A DNA stretch of 13,311 bases from WJKQ01 sp043810515 (lineage in GTDB: Bacteria > Patescibacteriota > Gracilibacteria > UBA1369 > LOWO2-01-FULL-3). Both the position numbers and the translations under genes were made by a program. The notes beneath the pieces were generated by a model. It did no database searches and was not told where the DNA came from. It saw only the letters and a program-made list of their open reading frames with translations. The DNA is taken from positions 1 to 13,311 of the forward strand of contig JBDRNZ010000044.1 of assembly GCA_043810515.1 (NCBI GenBank). Direction: 5' to 3'. The stretch's first letter is position 1. Each line of letters begins with the position of its first letter. Below, piece after piece: positions 1-6,787 of this stretch.

Positions 1-267
1 TTCCAGATCCGAATTGGCTTTTTTATCTCCTGGCATCGCTTCTCCGGATATTGGAGCTCTTTGATCTTTTTCAGGCGATTTACAACCTGTAAACGAGCTA
101 CCAGCCAGTGCTCCTGTCGCAATCAATGCCAGCACTCTCACGCCTTTCATTACTGACGCAACTTTACCTTTTGCGTGTCTTCCTATTCGATTTAATATTC
201 CTCCTTCCTTTCCTGACCTTTTCAAATTTGCTTGTTTTTCAACTGATGTTTTTTTACTATTTTCCAT
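1..267 (-). CDS. Putative lipoprotein, N-terminal part (runs off window)
   Basis: The reverse strand encodes 89 residues from ATG at 267 without a stop to the window edge, so the C-terminus is missing. The first ~40 residues are basic and hydrophilic. They are followed by a hydrophobic stretch (VLALIATGALAG, residues 45-56) and then FTGC with Cys62, a plausible but imperfect lipobox because the -3 residue is Phe. After Cys62 the chain becomes charged and Pro/Gly-containing, as in many tethered lipoproteins. A start at Met40 would give a conventional short lipoprotein signal. ATG 267 is preferred because a consensus promoter ends about 20 nt before it. No Shine-Dalgarno sequence is visible at either start. 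The family is not recognised. Lipid attachment is inferred from the motif only. Confidence 0.6.
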   Translation of the reverse strand, partial: MENSKKTSVEKQANLKRSGKEGGILNRIGRHAKGKVASVMKGVRVLALIATGALAGSSFTGCKSPEKDQRAPISGEAMPGDKKANSDLE

Positions 268-295
268 CTTAATTTATGGTTATATTTAGTTTAGT

Positions 296-323
296 ATTAT
301 ACCTATATTTAATAATTTGTCAA
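296..323 (-). promoter_or_regulatory. Consensus sigma70-type promoter for the lipoprotein-like gene
   Basis: Read leftward, TTGACA (318-323) and TATAAT (296-301) both match consensus perfectly with a 16-bp spacer. The expected start of transcription is near 289, giving a leader of about 22 nt before ATG 267. It sits just past the stop of the upstream PilX-like gene, so the lipoprotein-like gene can be transcribed independently. Confidence 0.8.
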
Positions 324-327
324 TTCG

Positions 328-1770
328 TTAATTCTGCACAGCAAAGTCTATCAGAGGCTTGCTTTGATCCTGATATATTGTCTTTTCAAAGACGTTTCCG
401 TCTACATTTACGGTGACGTGTAATTCTGTACTTTGGTTGCCTATAGGTTGATCGGTAAGAACCTGATATTCAAGGTATGGGACATTTTTATCTGTCTGCG
501 AAATTAACTTATTGCTAAGGAAAAGCGTAAGGAAAGGCTGTTTTATGGAAGGAAGTTTTAAATCACCAAATTGCCCGGGGAGATTTTTAAATATACGCAA
601 TTGCTCATAAGTACTGGTGTCTATCCCTAACAGAGTCGGATATAGTAATTGATGATTTGCATCATTTCCAGGATGTGCAAGATTTGGAACGTAATTATTA
701 ATACGCCCTTCGGTTATTCCAGAAAAATTTGAATCTATCCTTTCTGGTAGTGATGATGTGATATACTTCACATACTGTATCAGCCCGCATTCCTCATCCG
801 TTCCGCCTTCGTCGCACATGCCGGTGAGCTGCCATTGGACGACGACGTCATCATCGTCAATGCCGCCGACCTTGAGCTCGTAGCGTTCGTTTGGAGACTG
901 GTCGTAATCGTAACAGATAGTCGGATCATCGCCCCTCTCACAAACGCGGTTGATGCCGCCCACCTTATCGGCTGTGTCATAAACACAAGGCAGACATGGC
1001 GTGCGGACGCGCAAGGCAAATTTCTGGGCCTGAGGCACGGCGCCGCCGTCACGTTCGGCAGCACTGGAATTAAAAGGGCTCACAATCGTATCTTCATCAA
1101 CCTGATAATAAAAAGGTATTGCGGCGCGGTCGGTGATGCTGGAGCCGAAAGTCAGCTTGTTCCAGTTGCAGGCATAATCTATCTGGGCAAGGCCGTCCTG
1201 ACCCTCGATTCCTCCATTCTCCAAAGGCTGGCTGTTGTTGCCGATGAGAGTGTTGGCGGAATCCGAGTCTTCATTCGCAAAAATCGGATTATAAAAATCA
1301 CATCTGTCGCCCGCAGTACCCGTCCCCGGGGACGGAACCACGTAGCAGTCACCGTCAAATCCGGCCGCCGAACAATCGCCAAATTTTTCTGAAGTCGCGG
1401 GACGGCCCTTTATCTCGATTTTGACCTGGATGTTCTTGCCCTGATACTTTTCATTGGAAACCATAGCATCAATATCCTGGCAAAAAGTCGGATTTGATCC
1501 ACCGCTTCCTTCCGCGAAACTGCCGTAGTTACACACAATCTCGCCGGTGTTGTAGCCCGCATCAAAATCTTTCAACGTGTACAGCAAATATTCCCCTCCG
1601 CTAAACGCCAGACCTTCCGCGTCATCGAGATTGCCCCATCTTTTCAGGCTGCCAACCGTGTCCACCATTCTCTGCTGAAGAATAATTCCAAAAAGCGACA
1701 TCAGCATAAACATCGCTAATGCAACAATCGCGATGAAACCGTCCTCTCTCTTAAGTTTCGCCCTGAGCAT
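328..1770 (-). CDS. PilX-like type IV pilus prepilin, cysteine-rich
   Basis: This is a 480-residue protein read leftward from ATG 1770. An 11-residue basic leader (MLRAKLKREDG) precedes FIAIVALAMFML and a single hydrophobic helix (residues 12-32). That is a prepilin-peptidase style G|F site. Glu at +5 is absent, as in PilX- and GspK-like minor pilins. The ectodomain has 12 cysteines (residues 80-328), suggesting disulfides outside the cytoplasm, and an Asp-rich stretch. The C-terminal ~130 residues have none. A TTG at 1818 would add 16 residues, but it would lie upstream of a TATAAT at 1798-1803, so ATG 1770 is preferred. No Shine-Dalgarno sequence is seen. The gene is divergent from a PilV-like gene. 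Assignment as a minor pilin or pilus-tip component is inferred from the N-terminus; the large ectodomain is not recognised. Confidence 0.7.
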   Translation of the reverse strand: MLRAKLKREDGFIAIVALAMFMLMSLFGIILQQRMVDTVGSLKRWGNLDDAEGLAFSGGEYLLYTLKDFDAGYNTGEIVCNYGSFAEGSGGSNPTFCQDIDAMVSNEKYQGKNIQVKIEIKGRPATSEKFGDCSAAGFDGDCYVVPSPGTGTAGDRCDFYNPIFANEDSDSANTLIGNNSQPLENGGIEGQDGLAQIDYACNWNKLTFGSSITDRAAIPFYYQVDEDTIVSPFNSSAAERDGGAVPQAQKFALRVRTPCLPCVYDTADKVGGINRVCERGDDPTICYDYDQSPNERYELKVGGIDDDDVVVQWQLTGMCDEGGTDEECGLIQYVKYITSSLPERIDSNFSGITEGRINNYVPNLAHPGNDANHQLLYPTLLGIDTSTYEQLRIFKNLPGQFGDLKLPSIKQPFLTLFLSNKLISQTDKNVPYLEYQVLTDQPIGNQSTELHVTVNVDGNVFEKTIYQDQSKPLIDFAVQN

Positions 1771-1776
1771 AATATC

Positions 1777-1805
1777 TTGAATATGTTTACCGGCTTCATT
1801 ATAAT
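1777..1805 (+). promoter_or_regulatory. Promoter for the PilV-like gene
   Basis: Rightward TTGAAT (1777-1782, 4/6 to consensus), a 17-bp spacer and a perfect TATAAT (1800-1805). Transcription would begin near 1812, about 24 nt before ATG 1836. The promoter overlaps the first codons of the longer TTG-initiated version of the divergent gene, which is one reason to prefer that gene's shorter start. Confidence 0.65.
1798..1803 (-). promoter_or_regulatory. Possible leftward -10 element for the PilX-like gene
   Basis: The near-palindromic ATTATAAT (1798-1805) also gives TATAAT on the reverse strand. It would start transcription near 1791, about 20 nt ahead of ATG 1770. No good -35 hexamer is found 16-18 bp upstream (CTTCCC at 17 bp), so this half of the bidirectional promoter is weak or activator-dependent. 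Confidence 0.35.
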
Positions 1806-1835
1806 CAAAATACGACAAATGGGAAGGCCTGATAA

Positions 1836-2402
1836 ATGAAGTTCATGAAAAAAATACATCTCAGATATAAGATTGTATTCATAGTCGTTTTTCTCGTACT
1901 TCTGGTCTTTAATGGTATTTTTCTTATTGATTATTTTAGCATGAAAAGTTATTCAAGAAATAATTTAATCGCTATGGACCACACTAACGAAGCCATTGAC
2001 GCTATAAAGAGTATTCGCTACAAAAATTTGCTACTTTCTCCTGATGATCCGAATTGCTGGCTGGAATTAAATCCCGATGAAAATCCGGGCTGCGCGGAAA
2101 AAGTTACAGCGGGAGAACATTATATTCTCAAAGAAACAGATAACGGATGGGAACTGGTCAATGTTCCCGGAGAATTAAATTTAGACAAAGAAACAGATTA
2201 CAATTTTGAATATAGGCTTGAGGTAGGCTGTAATGAAGCGATTTTTTATCGGGACATTGAAGCTCTCGAAATTAAAGACAGTAATGGTGACGGCATCGAG
2301 AATTCTGCAGTATTTAGAGTAGTCGCGGAATGGACAGGAGGAAGGACAATAATGAGATCGTTAGAAAATTCTTTAGAGAGTTCTTTTACACTGTTTAATT
2401 AA
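1836..2402 (+). CDS. PilV-like type IV minor pilin
   Basis: This is a 188-residue protein with a short basic N-terminus and one long hydrophobic helix (residues 12-33). Next comes a stretch rich in small and charged residues, NEAIDAIKSIR (51-61), matching the helix after the membrane segment in PilV-like pilins. The C-terminal part has YRDIEALEI (138-146) and VAEWTGGRTIMRSLENSL (163-180), resembling the terminal strand module of PilV-like proteins. There are three cysteines (74, 86, 132). A classic G|F prepilin cleavage site is missing, which is odd. Upstream, GGGAAGG (1821-1827), 8 nt before the ATG, is the only Shine-Dalgarno-like site at an assigned start in the window. It is divergent from the PilX-like gene and probably belongs to the same pilus system; the family call rests on these pattern matches. 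Confidence 0.6.
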   Translation: MKFMKKIHLRYKIVFIVVFLVLLVFNGIFLIDYFSMKSYSRNNLIAMDHTNEAIDAIKSIRYKNLLLSPDDPNCWLELNPDENPGCAEKVTAGEHYILKETDNGWELVNVPGELNLDKETDYNFEYRLEVGCNEAIFYRDIEALEIKDSNGDGIENSAVFRVVAEWTGGRTIMRSLENSLESSFTLFN

Positions 2403-2505
2403 GGGCTTTGCATGATTTAGGCTTAAATCCTTTTTTGGTGGACTTATTTATTCCTCTTTGACATCAATGGTAAAAAGTGCCAAGAGAAAAGATCATGCAA
2501 AACCC
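2403..2505. repeat. 103-nt imperfect hairpin bounded by 14-bp inverted repeats
   Basis: GGGCTTTGCATGAT (2403-2416) pairs with ATCATGCAAAACCC (2492-2505) at 13 of 14 positions. Inside it, further pairing continues in register: CTTTT with AAAAG, TTGG with CCAA, ACTT with AAGT, TTTA with TAAA and CC with GG, separated by small bulges and capped by a loop containing TTGACATCAA. A 13-nt bulge lies on the 5' side. It starts at the PilV-like stop codon. It could be a structured non-coding RNA, an extended 3'-end structure or a small palindromic mobile repeat. No known RNA family is recognised. Confidence 0.45.
2414..2436 (+). terminator. Possible intrinsic terminator after the PilV-like gene
   Basis: GATTTA and TAAATC pair around a GGCT loop (2414-2429), followed by C and six Ts (2431-2436). 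The stem is short and AT-rich, so strength is doubtful. Its 5' arm overlaps the base of the larger 103-nt hairpin, so the two structures exclude each other. Confidence 0.45.
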
Positions 2506-2546
2506 ACTTAATATTATCATACAAAAAAATTTTCACAAATTTTCCC

Positions 2547-2576
2547 TTACATACCATGATAAATTTATGCTAATAT
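2547..2576 (+). promoter_or_regulatory. Weak candidate promoter for the gyrA operon
   Basis: The best match in the gyrA leader is an extended -10, TGC plus TAATAT (2568-2576), with TTACAT (2547-2552) 18 bp upstream. Both hexamers are poor. A promoter is expected somewhere in 2506-2610 because a terminator-like element precedes it, but this site is only a guess. Confidence 0.25.
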
Positions 2577-2588
2577 CCGCATAGCTTG

Positions 2589-2602
2589 GTTATAAATAAC
2601 CT
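2589..2602. repeat. Palindrome just upstream of gyrA
   Basis: GGTTAT-AA-ATAACC is a perfect 6-bp inverted repeat ending 8 nt before the GTG start of gyrA. It lies where a ribosome-binding site or an operator would be. It may be a repressor site or a small leader hairpin; function is unknown. Confidence 0.4.
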
Positions 2603-2610
2603 TTATAAAA

Positions 2611-5193
2611 GTGGATACAGAAGATAAAAAACCACAAAAAAAGGACGATTCCGAAGAAAAAAACTTAGAGCTTTTCACCACGCGCGGCGTGGAGCACCGA
2701 AACATATCGGACGAAATGGAAAGTTCATATCTTGAATATGCCATGAGCGTAATAGTTTCACGAGCACTGCCGGACGTGAGAGACGGACTCAAACCGGTTC
2801 ACCGACGAATCCTCTACGCAATGAACGAAATAGGCCTAAAGTCCAGTGGTTCGTTCAGAAAATCTGCAGCCGTTGTAGGTGAAGTGCTGGCAAAATACCA
2901 TCCGCATGGAGACTCGGCGGTTTATGACTCAATGGTCAGAATGGCACAGGATTTTGCAATGAGATACCCCCTCGTAAGAGGACAGGGAAACTTCGGCTCA
3001 ATCGACGGAGATCCACCCGCAGCAATGAGGTATACGGAGGCAAAAATGGAAAAAATCACGGATGAAATGATGGATGATATAGAAAAGGAAACCGTTGACT
3101 GGCGAGATAATTACGACGGAAGATACAAAGAACCGACCGTACTGCCAACAAAACTTCCACAGCTCCTACTCAACGGATCAACGGGTATAGCGGTAGGAAT
3201 GGCAACTTCAATTCCTCCGCACAACCTGGGCGAAATCATTGACGGTATTATGCATCTTTCAGACAACCCAAAAGCCACAATTGACGACCTTATGCAATTC
3301 ATAAAAGGACCGGACTTTCCTACAGGAGGCCTGATTTACAATGTCGAGGATATAAAAATGGCATACAACACGGGAAGAGGCGGCATGATAACAAGAGCAA
3401 AAACTGAAATTGTGGAAAAGAAGAACGGAAAATTCGTCATTCTCGTAACAGAAATTCCGTATCAGGTAAACAAATCAAATCTTGTCAGCAAAATCGCCGA
3501 TCTTGTAAGAGACAAAAAGGTTACAGGAGTCACGGACATACGGGACGAATCAAACAAAGATGGTATACGCGTAGTTATAGAATTAAAAAAAGACAGTTTT
3601 CCGAAAAAAGTTCTGAATCAACTTTTCAAATTCACTCTTCTTCAAACGTCTTTCAATATGAATATGATAGCGCTTGTTGACGAGATTCAGCCGCATCTGC
3701 TGGACGTAAAACAGGTTCTTGAACATTTCATAACACACAGAAAAAAAGTCATAACCAGAAGAACGCAGTACGACCTGAAGGTAGCTCGTGCAAGAGCCCA
3801 CATTCTGGAAGGACTAAAAATTGCGTTAGACAACATCGACGCAATCATCACGACGATCAAAAAATCGGAAACAAAAGAAATTGCGCTTGAGCACCTGATA
3901 AAGAAATTTTCGCTCACCGAGGAGCAGGGCAAGGCAATCCTGGAAATGAGACTGCAAACTCTCGCGGGACTTGAAAGGAAAAAAATAGAAGATGAACTTA
4001 TCGAAAAACTGGCCCTTATAAAGGATCTTGAGGGAATTCTGGCTGATCCGAAAAAAATACTAAAAATCATGCAGGATGAACTAACGGAAATTAGAAAAAA
4101 ATACGCGGATCCGCGAAGAACAAAGATAATTGCCGGAGCGGTAAACAGTATTTCCCAGAAAGACACAATCCCGAATGAGGAAATGATAGCCGTTCTCTCA
4201 AAAGAAAACTACATAAAAAGAATCTCCCCTGCCTCATTCAGAGCTCAAAAAAGAGGCGGAAAAGGAGTCATAGGCGGAACCACCAAGGAAGATGACGAAA
4301 TAAAAATGATAGTTTACGGCATGAATCACGACGAACTTCTATATTTCACAAACAAAGGACGCGTCTTCAGACTTCCGATGTATGAAATCCAAAAAACCGC
4401 AAGACAGGCAAAAGGACAGGCAATAGTAAACATGCTACAGCTTCAGGACGGCGAAAACGTAACCGCCATTCTCAACACCGGCGAAAAATTCTCAGGAGAA
4501 TCCCTGATAATGGCAACAAAAAACGGCACAATCAAAAAAACACCCGTAGCTGACTTTAAAAACGTAAGAAAAAGCGGATTGATAGCCATAAAACTCAGGG
4601 ACACCGATTCGCTGGAATGGGTAAAAGAAGTTTCGGGAAAGGAGGAAATTATTCTTGTCACAAAAGAAGGCAAATGCATAAGATTCAACGAAAAAGACGC
4701 CCGCCCGCTTGGCCGCGCATCGATAGGAGTGAGAGGAATAAAATTAAAAGCAGGCGACAGAGTTGTTGAAATGAACACAATAAAAAATCCGGAAACCGCC
4801 GAACTCCTGGTTGTAATGGAAAACGGTCTGGGAAAAATGACAAAAATAATAGGCTACCGACTACAGACCAGAGGAGGATCAGGCATAAAAACCGCAAACA
4901 TAACAGCAAAAACCGGTAAAATTATCGGTGCGAAAATAATGGAAAAAGAAACCGACGCAGACCTAATAATAATATCAAGAAGCGGCCAGGTTATAAGACT
5001 GCACACAGGCAACATTCCTTCACAAGGACGCGCAACCCAGGGAGTGTATCTCATGAGAATGAAACCAAATGACAGAGTCGCATCAATATCGCTCATTCAT
5101 AACAAAGAGGAACAGGAAACAAAAGAATCTACAGAAAAAATGGATAAACCCAAACAAAACCCGTCTGCACAGCCGGAATTGACAAAAATATGA
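2611..5193 (+). CDS. gyrA: DNA gyrase subunit A
   Basis: This is the 860-residue A subunit of the type IIA topoisomerase that introduces negative supercoils with GyrB. After a ~30-residue charged N-terminal extension the winged-helix core starts (SSYLEYAMSVIVSRALPDVR, residues 38-57). The catalytic tyrosine is Tyr141 in AAMRYTE. The quinolone-determining region HPHGDSAVYD carries Ser102 and Asp106, the usual drug-susceptible residues. The GyrA box QKRGGKG (546-552) opens the C-terminal beta-pinwheel used for DNA wrapping and separates it from ParC. The start is GTG at 2611: an in-frame TAA lies at 2593 and the next ATG would cut into the core. No Shine-Dalgarno is present. The Pro/Gln/Lys-rich tail ends in TGA inside ATGA, overlapping the next gene by 4 bp. 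Identification is firm. Confidence 0.97.
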   Translation: MDTEDKKPQKKDDSEEKNLELFTTRGVEHRNISDEMESSYLEYAMSVIVSRALPDVRDGLKPVHRRILYAMNEIGLKSSGSFRKSAAVVGEVLAKYHPHGDSAVYDSMVRMAQDFAMRYPLVRGQGNFGSIDGDPPAAMRYTEAKMEKITDEMMDDIEKETVDWRDNYDGRYKEPTVLPTKLPQLLLNGSTGIAVGMATSIPPHNLGEIIDGIMHLSDNPKATIDDLMQFIKGPDFPTGGLIYNVEDIKMAYNTGRGGMITRAKTEIVEKKNGKFVILVTEIPYQVNKSNLVSKIADLVRDKKVTGVTDIRDESNKDGIRVVIELKKDSFPKKVLNQLFKFTLLQTSFNMNMIALVDEIQPHLLDVKQVLEHFITHRKKVITRRTQYDLKVARARAHILEGLKIALDNIDAIITTIKKSETKEIALEHLIKKFSLTEEQGKAILEMRLQTLAGLERKKIEDELIEKLALIKDLEGILADPKKILKIMQDELTEIRKKYADPRRTKIIAGAVNSISQKDTIPNEEMIAVLSKENYIKRISPASFRAQKRGGKGVIGGTTKEDDEIKMIVYGMNHDELLYFTNKGRVFRLPMYEIQKTARQAKGQAIVNMLQLQDGENVTAILNTGEKFSGESLIMATKNGTIKKTPVADFKNVRKSGLIAIKLRDTDSLEWVKEVSGKEEIILVTKEGKCIRFNEKDARPLGRASIGVRGIKLKAGDRVVEMNTIKNPETAELLVVMENGLGKMTKIIGYRLQTRGGSGIKTANITAKTGKIIGAKIMEKETDADLIIISRSGQVIRLHTGNIPSQGRATQGVYLMRMKPNDRVASISLIHNKEEQETKESTEKMDKPKQNPSAQPELTKI

Positions 5194-6413
5194 AAATAAA
5201 AACAGTTATAATTTTGGGCCTCGCAAGCCTCCTTATAACAACAGGTGAAGCTCTGGCATACAGCGGGGATCTTTCCATAAACAGCCAGAACATCCGTTTT
5301 TCAACAAATAATTTTCTTGAAGGAAATACGGTAAGAATATATGCGGTCGTAACAAATTTAAGCTCAAAAGACCTTCTCGGAGTCGCAAGATTTTTCGATA
5401 ACGGCAAACAGATCGGCGGAGATCAGGGAGTATCAGTTTTCGCAGGAAAAACAGATGACGTTTTTATGGACTGGACCCCATCTTTTGGCGACCACAGAGT
5501 CGCGGTTAAAATATATCCTTGGAATACCGAAATAGACGATCCTTCAAATAACTGGATTGTCACGGAAATTTTTGCTGTTCAGGACACAGATCATGACGGA
5601 ATTCCAAATGAAACCGATGAAGATGACGACAACGACAACGTTATAGACAGCGAAGATGATTTTCCTCTAAATTCAAAAGAACAATATGATACAGACGGAG
5701 ACGGATTGGGAAATAACACGGATACCGACGACGACAACGATGGAGTGCCTGACGATTTTGACGATATGCCTCTTGATCCCAATGAGACAATGGATACCGA
5801 CAAGGACGGAACAGGAAATATTGCCGATATCGACGACGATGGCGATGGATTAACAGACAGCGAGGAAGAAAATCTTAAAACAAATCCGCTAAAAGCGGAT
5901 ACCGACGAAGACGGCGTAAACGACAAGGAAGACGCATTCCCTCTGAATAGTGAGGAAACTGTCGATACGGACAAAGATAAAATCGGCAACAACGCAGATA
6001 CCGACGACGATAATGATGGAACTCCTGATGAGAAAGACTCATATCCTCTAAATAAAGGTCCCGCGATTAAAATAGACAAAACCTCCCCAACTGTAGGCCT
6101 TTTTGAAAAGTACACGTTTGACGCGTCAAAATCGTATGACGAGGACGGTGAAGTCGTAAGCTACCTTTGGGATATAGACGGAAAAACTTCAAAAGAAGGA
6201 AATTCCACGTCCTATACATTCACGCAAACCGGAAAACACGATGTCAAACTGACCATCACAGACAACACGGGAGAATCAAGAACCATGGATATACAGGCAA
6301 ACGTTCTCAATCTAAGATTGTACAAACAATTGATAGCAAGCCTGGCTGCGATTCTTCTTGCAATGCTTATTTTTTTCAAGTATATTTCGAAGGCTAAAAA
6401 ATCAGAATCATGA
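5190..6413 (+). CDS. Secreted surface protein with thrombospondin type 3 repeats and PKD domain, C-terminal membrane anchor
   Basis: The 407-residue protein begins with a signal peptide (residues 1-23, cleavage after ALA). Residues ~25-130 form a predicted beta-sandwich resembling CARDB/Ig-like adhesion domains. Residues 132-287 are Asp-rich repeats of the DTDGDG / DDDNDG type, i.e. thrombospondin type 3 calcium-binding repeats. Residues ~292-373 are a PKD domain (FDASKSYDEDG, SYLWDIDG, GKHDVKLTITDN). A hydrophobic helix (379-397) followed by KAKK anchors the C-terminus with a short cytoplasmic tail. No LPXTG motif is present. The start ATG overlaps the gyrA stop, and its own TGA overlaps the rpmE start, so it is probably translationally coupled inside a housekeeping operon. 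A role in adhesion or envelope structure is inferred from domains only. Confidence 0.9.
   Translation: MKIKTVIILGLASLLITTGEALAYSGDLSINSQNIRFSTNNFLEGNTVRIYAVVTNLSSKDLLGVARFFDNGKQIGGDQGVSVFAGKTDDVFMDWTPSFGDHRVAVKIYPWNTEIDDPSNNWIVTEIFAVQDTDHDGIPNETDEDDDNDNVIDSEDDFPLNSKEQYDTDGDGLGNNTDTDDDNDGVPDDFDDMPLDPNETMDTDKDGTGNIADIDDDGDGLTDSEEENLKTNPLKADTDEDGVNDKEDAFPLNSEETVDTDKDKIGNNADTDDDNDGTPDEKDSYPLNKGPAIKIDKTSPTVGLFEKYTFDASKSYDEDGEVVSYLWDIDGKTSKEGNSTSYTFTQTGKHDVKLTITDNTGESRTMDIQANVLNLRLYKQLIASLAAILLAMLIFFKYISKAKKSES
5583..6050 (+). repeat. Calcium-binding (TSP3-like) repeat tract
   Basis: The region encodes repeated Asp-rich loops separated by PLN/PLD spacers. At DNA level, 24 nt at 5721-5744 recur at 5997-6020 with two silent C/T differences, indicating duplication of a ~92-codon block. 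Each DxDxDG-like loop is a potential calcium site. Confidence 0.8.
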
Positions 6414-6778
6414 AAAAAGACATACATCCGACATATAAAGACACAAAATTCACATGCGCCTGCGGCGCTACTTTCACCGCGGGGTCAACATTAAAAAACG
6501 ATTTCGAAACTGAAATCTGTTCGAATTGCCATCCTTTCTATACAGGAAAACAAAAACTCATAGACACATCCGGACGCGTGGATAAATTCATGGCAAAAAT
6601 GAAAAAAGCGCAGGAAATAGGCGAAAACAAAGTTAAAACGGTAAAACAAGGAAAAGCAGAAGAGACCGCAAAAACTTCAGCAAAAGGGAAAAAAACAACA
6701 AAAACAGCCAAAACAACAAAGACAGCCAAGACACCGGCAAAGACTAAAAAACCAACAGCCAAGACTTCAAAAAAATAG
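6410..6778 (+). CDS. rpmE: 50S ribosomal protein L31 with lysine-rich C-terminal tail
   Basis: Residues 1-65 match zinc-type bacterial L31 (bL31): MKKDIHP at the start, Cys16 and Cys18 in CACG, Cys37 and Cys40 in CSNC, then HPFYTGKQ and GRVDKF. The four cysteines would hold one zinc ion (C+ form). The protein is 122 residues, while most L31 are 65-90. The extra ~55 residues are Lys/Ala/Thr-rich, ending in TAKTSKK, like histone H1-type tails, and likely contact rRNA or lie disordered on the ribosome surface. The ATG overlaps the preceding stop by 4 bp (ATGA). There is no Shine-Dalgarno, so translation is probably coupled. The core assignment is firm; tail function is inferred. Confidence 0.95.
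   Translation: MKKDIHPTYKDTKFTCACGATFTAGSTLKNDFETEICSNCHPFYTGKQKLIDTSGRVDKFMAKMKKAQEIGENKVKTVKQGKAEETAKTSAKGKKTTKTAKTTKTAKTPAKTKKPTAKTSKK
6668..6775 (+). repeat. Low-complexity Lys/Ala/Thr repeat at L31 C-terminus
   Basis: Residues 87-122 are built almost entirely from AKT, TKTAK and KK units. The coding DNA is correspondingly A-rich and repetitive, a place where slippage could change tail length. Confidence 0.75.
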
Positions 6779-6787
6779 CAGTTAAAA

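Noticed and set aside
835..1392. Rightward 185-codon open frame antisense to the PilX-like gene
   Set aside because: It lies wholly within the GC-rich island where stop codons are rare. The opposite strand has a coherent prepilin with paired cysteines, and the antisense peptide shows no domain or start signal.
2458..2486. TTGACA at 2458-2463 as a gyrA promoter
   Set aside because: No TATAAT-like hexamer lies 16-18 bp downstream, and the motif sits in the loop of the 103-nt hairpin.
3687..4166. Leftward 159-codon open frame inside gyrA
   Set aside because: Its Ser/Phe/Ile-rich sequence is the mirror of A-rich gyrA codons. gyrA is certain here.
5591..6115. Leftward 174-codon Ser/Val-rich frame opposite the calcium repeats
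   Set aside because: The Ser runs are the reverse complement of GAC/GAT aspartate codons in the repeat tract, not an independent gene.
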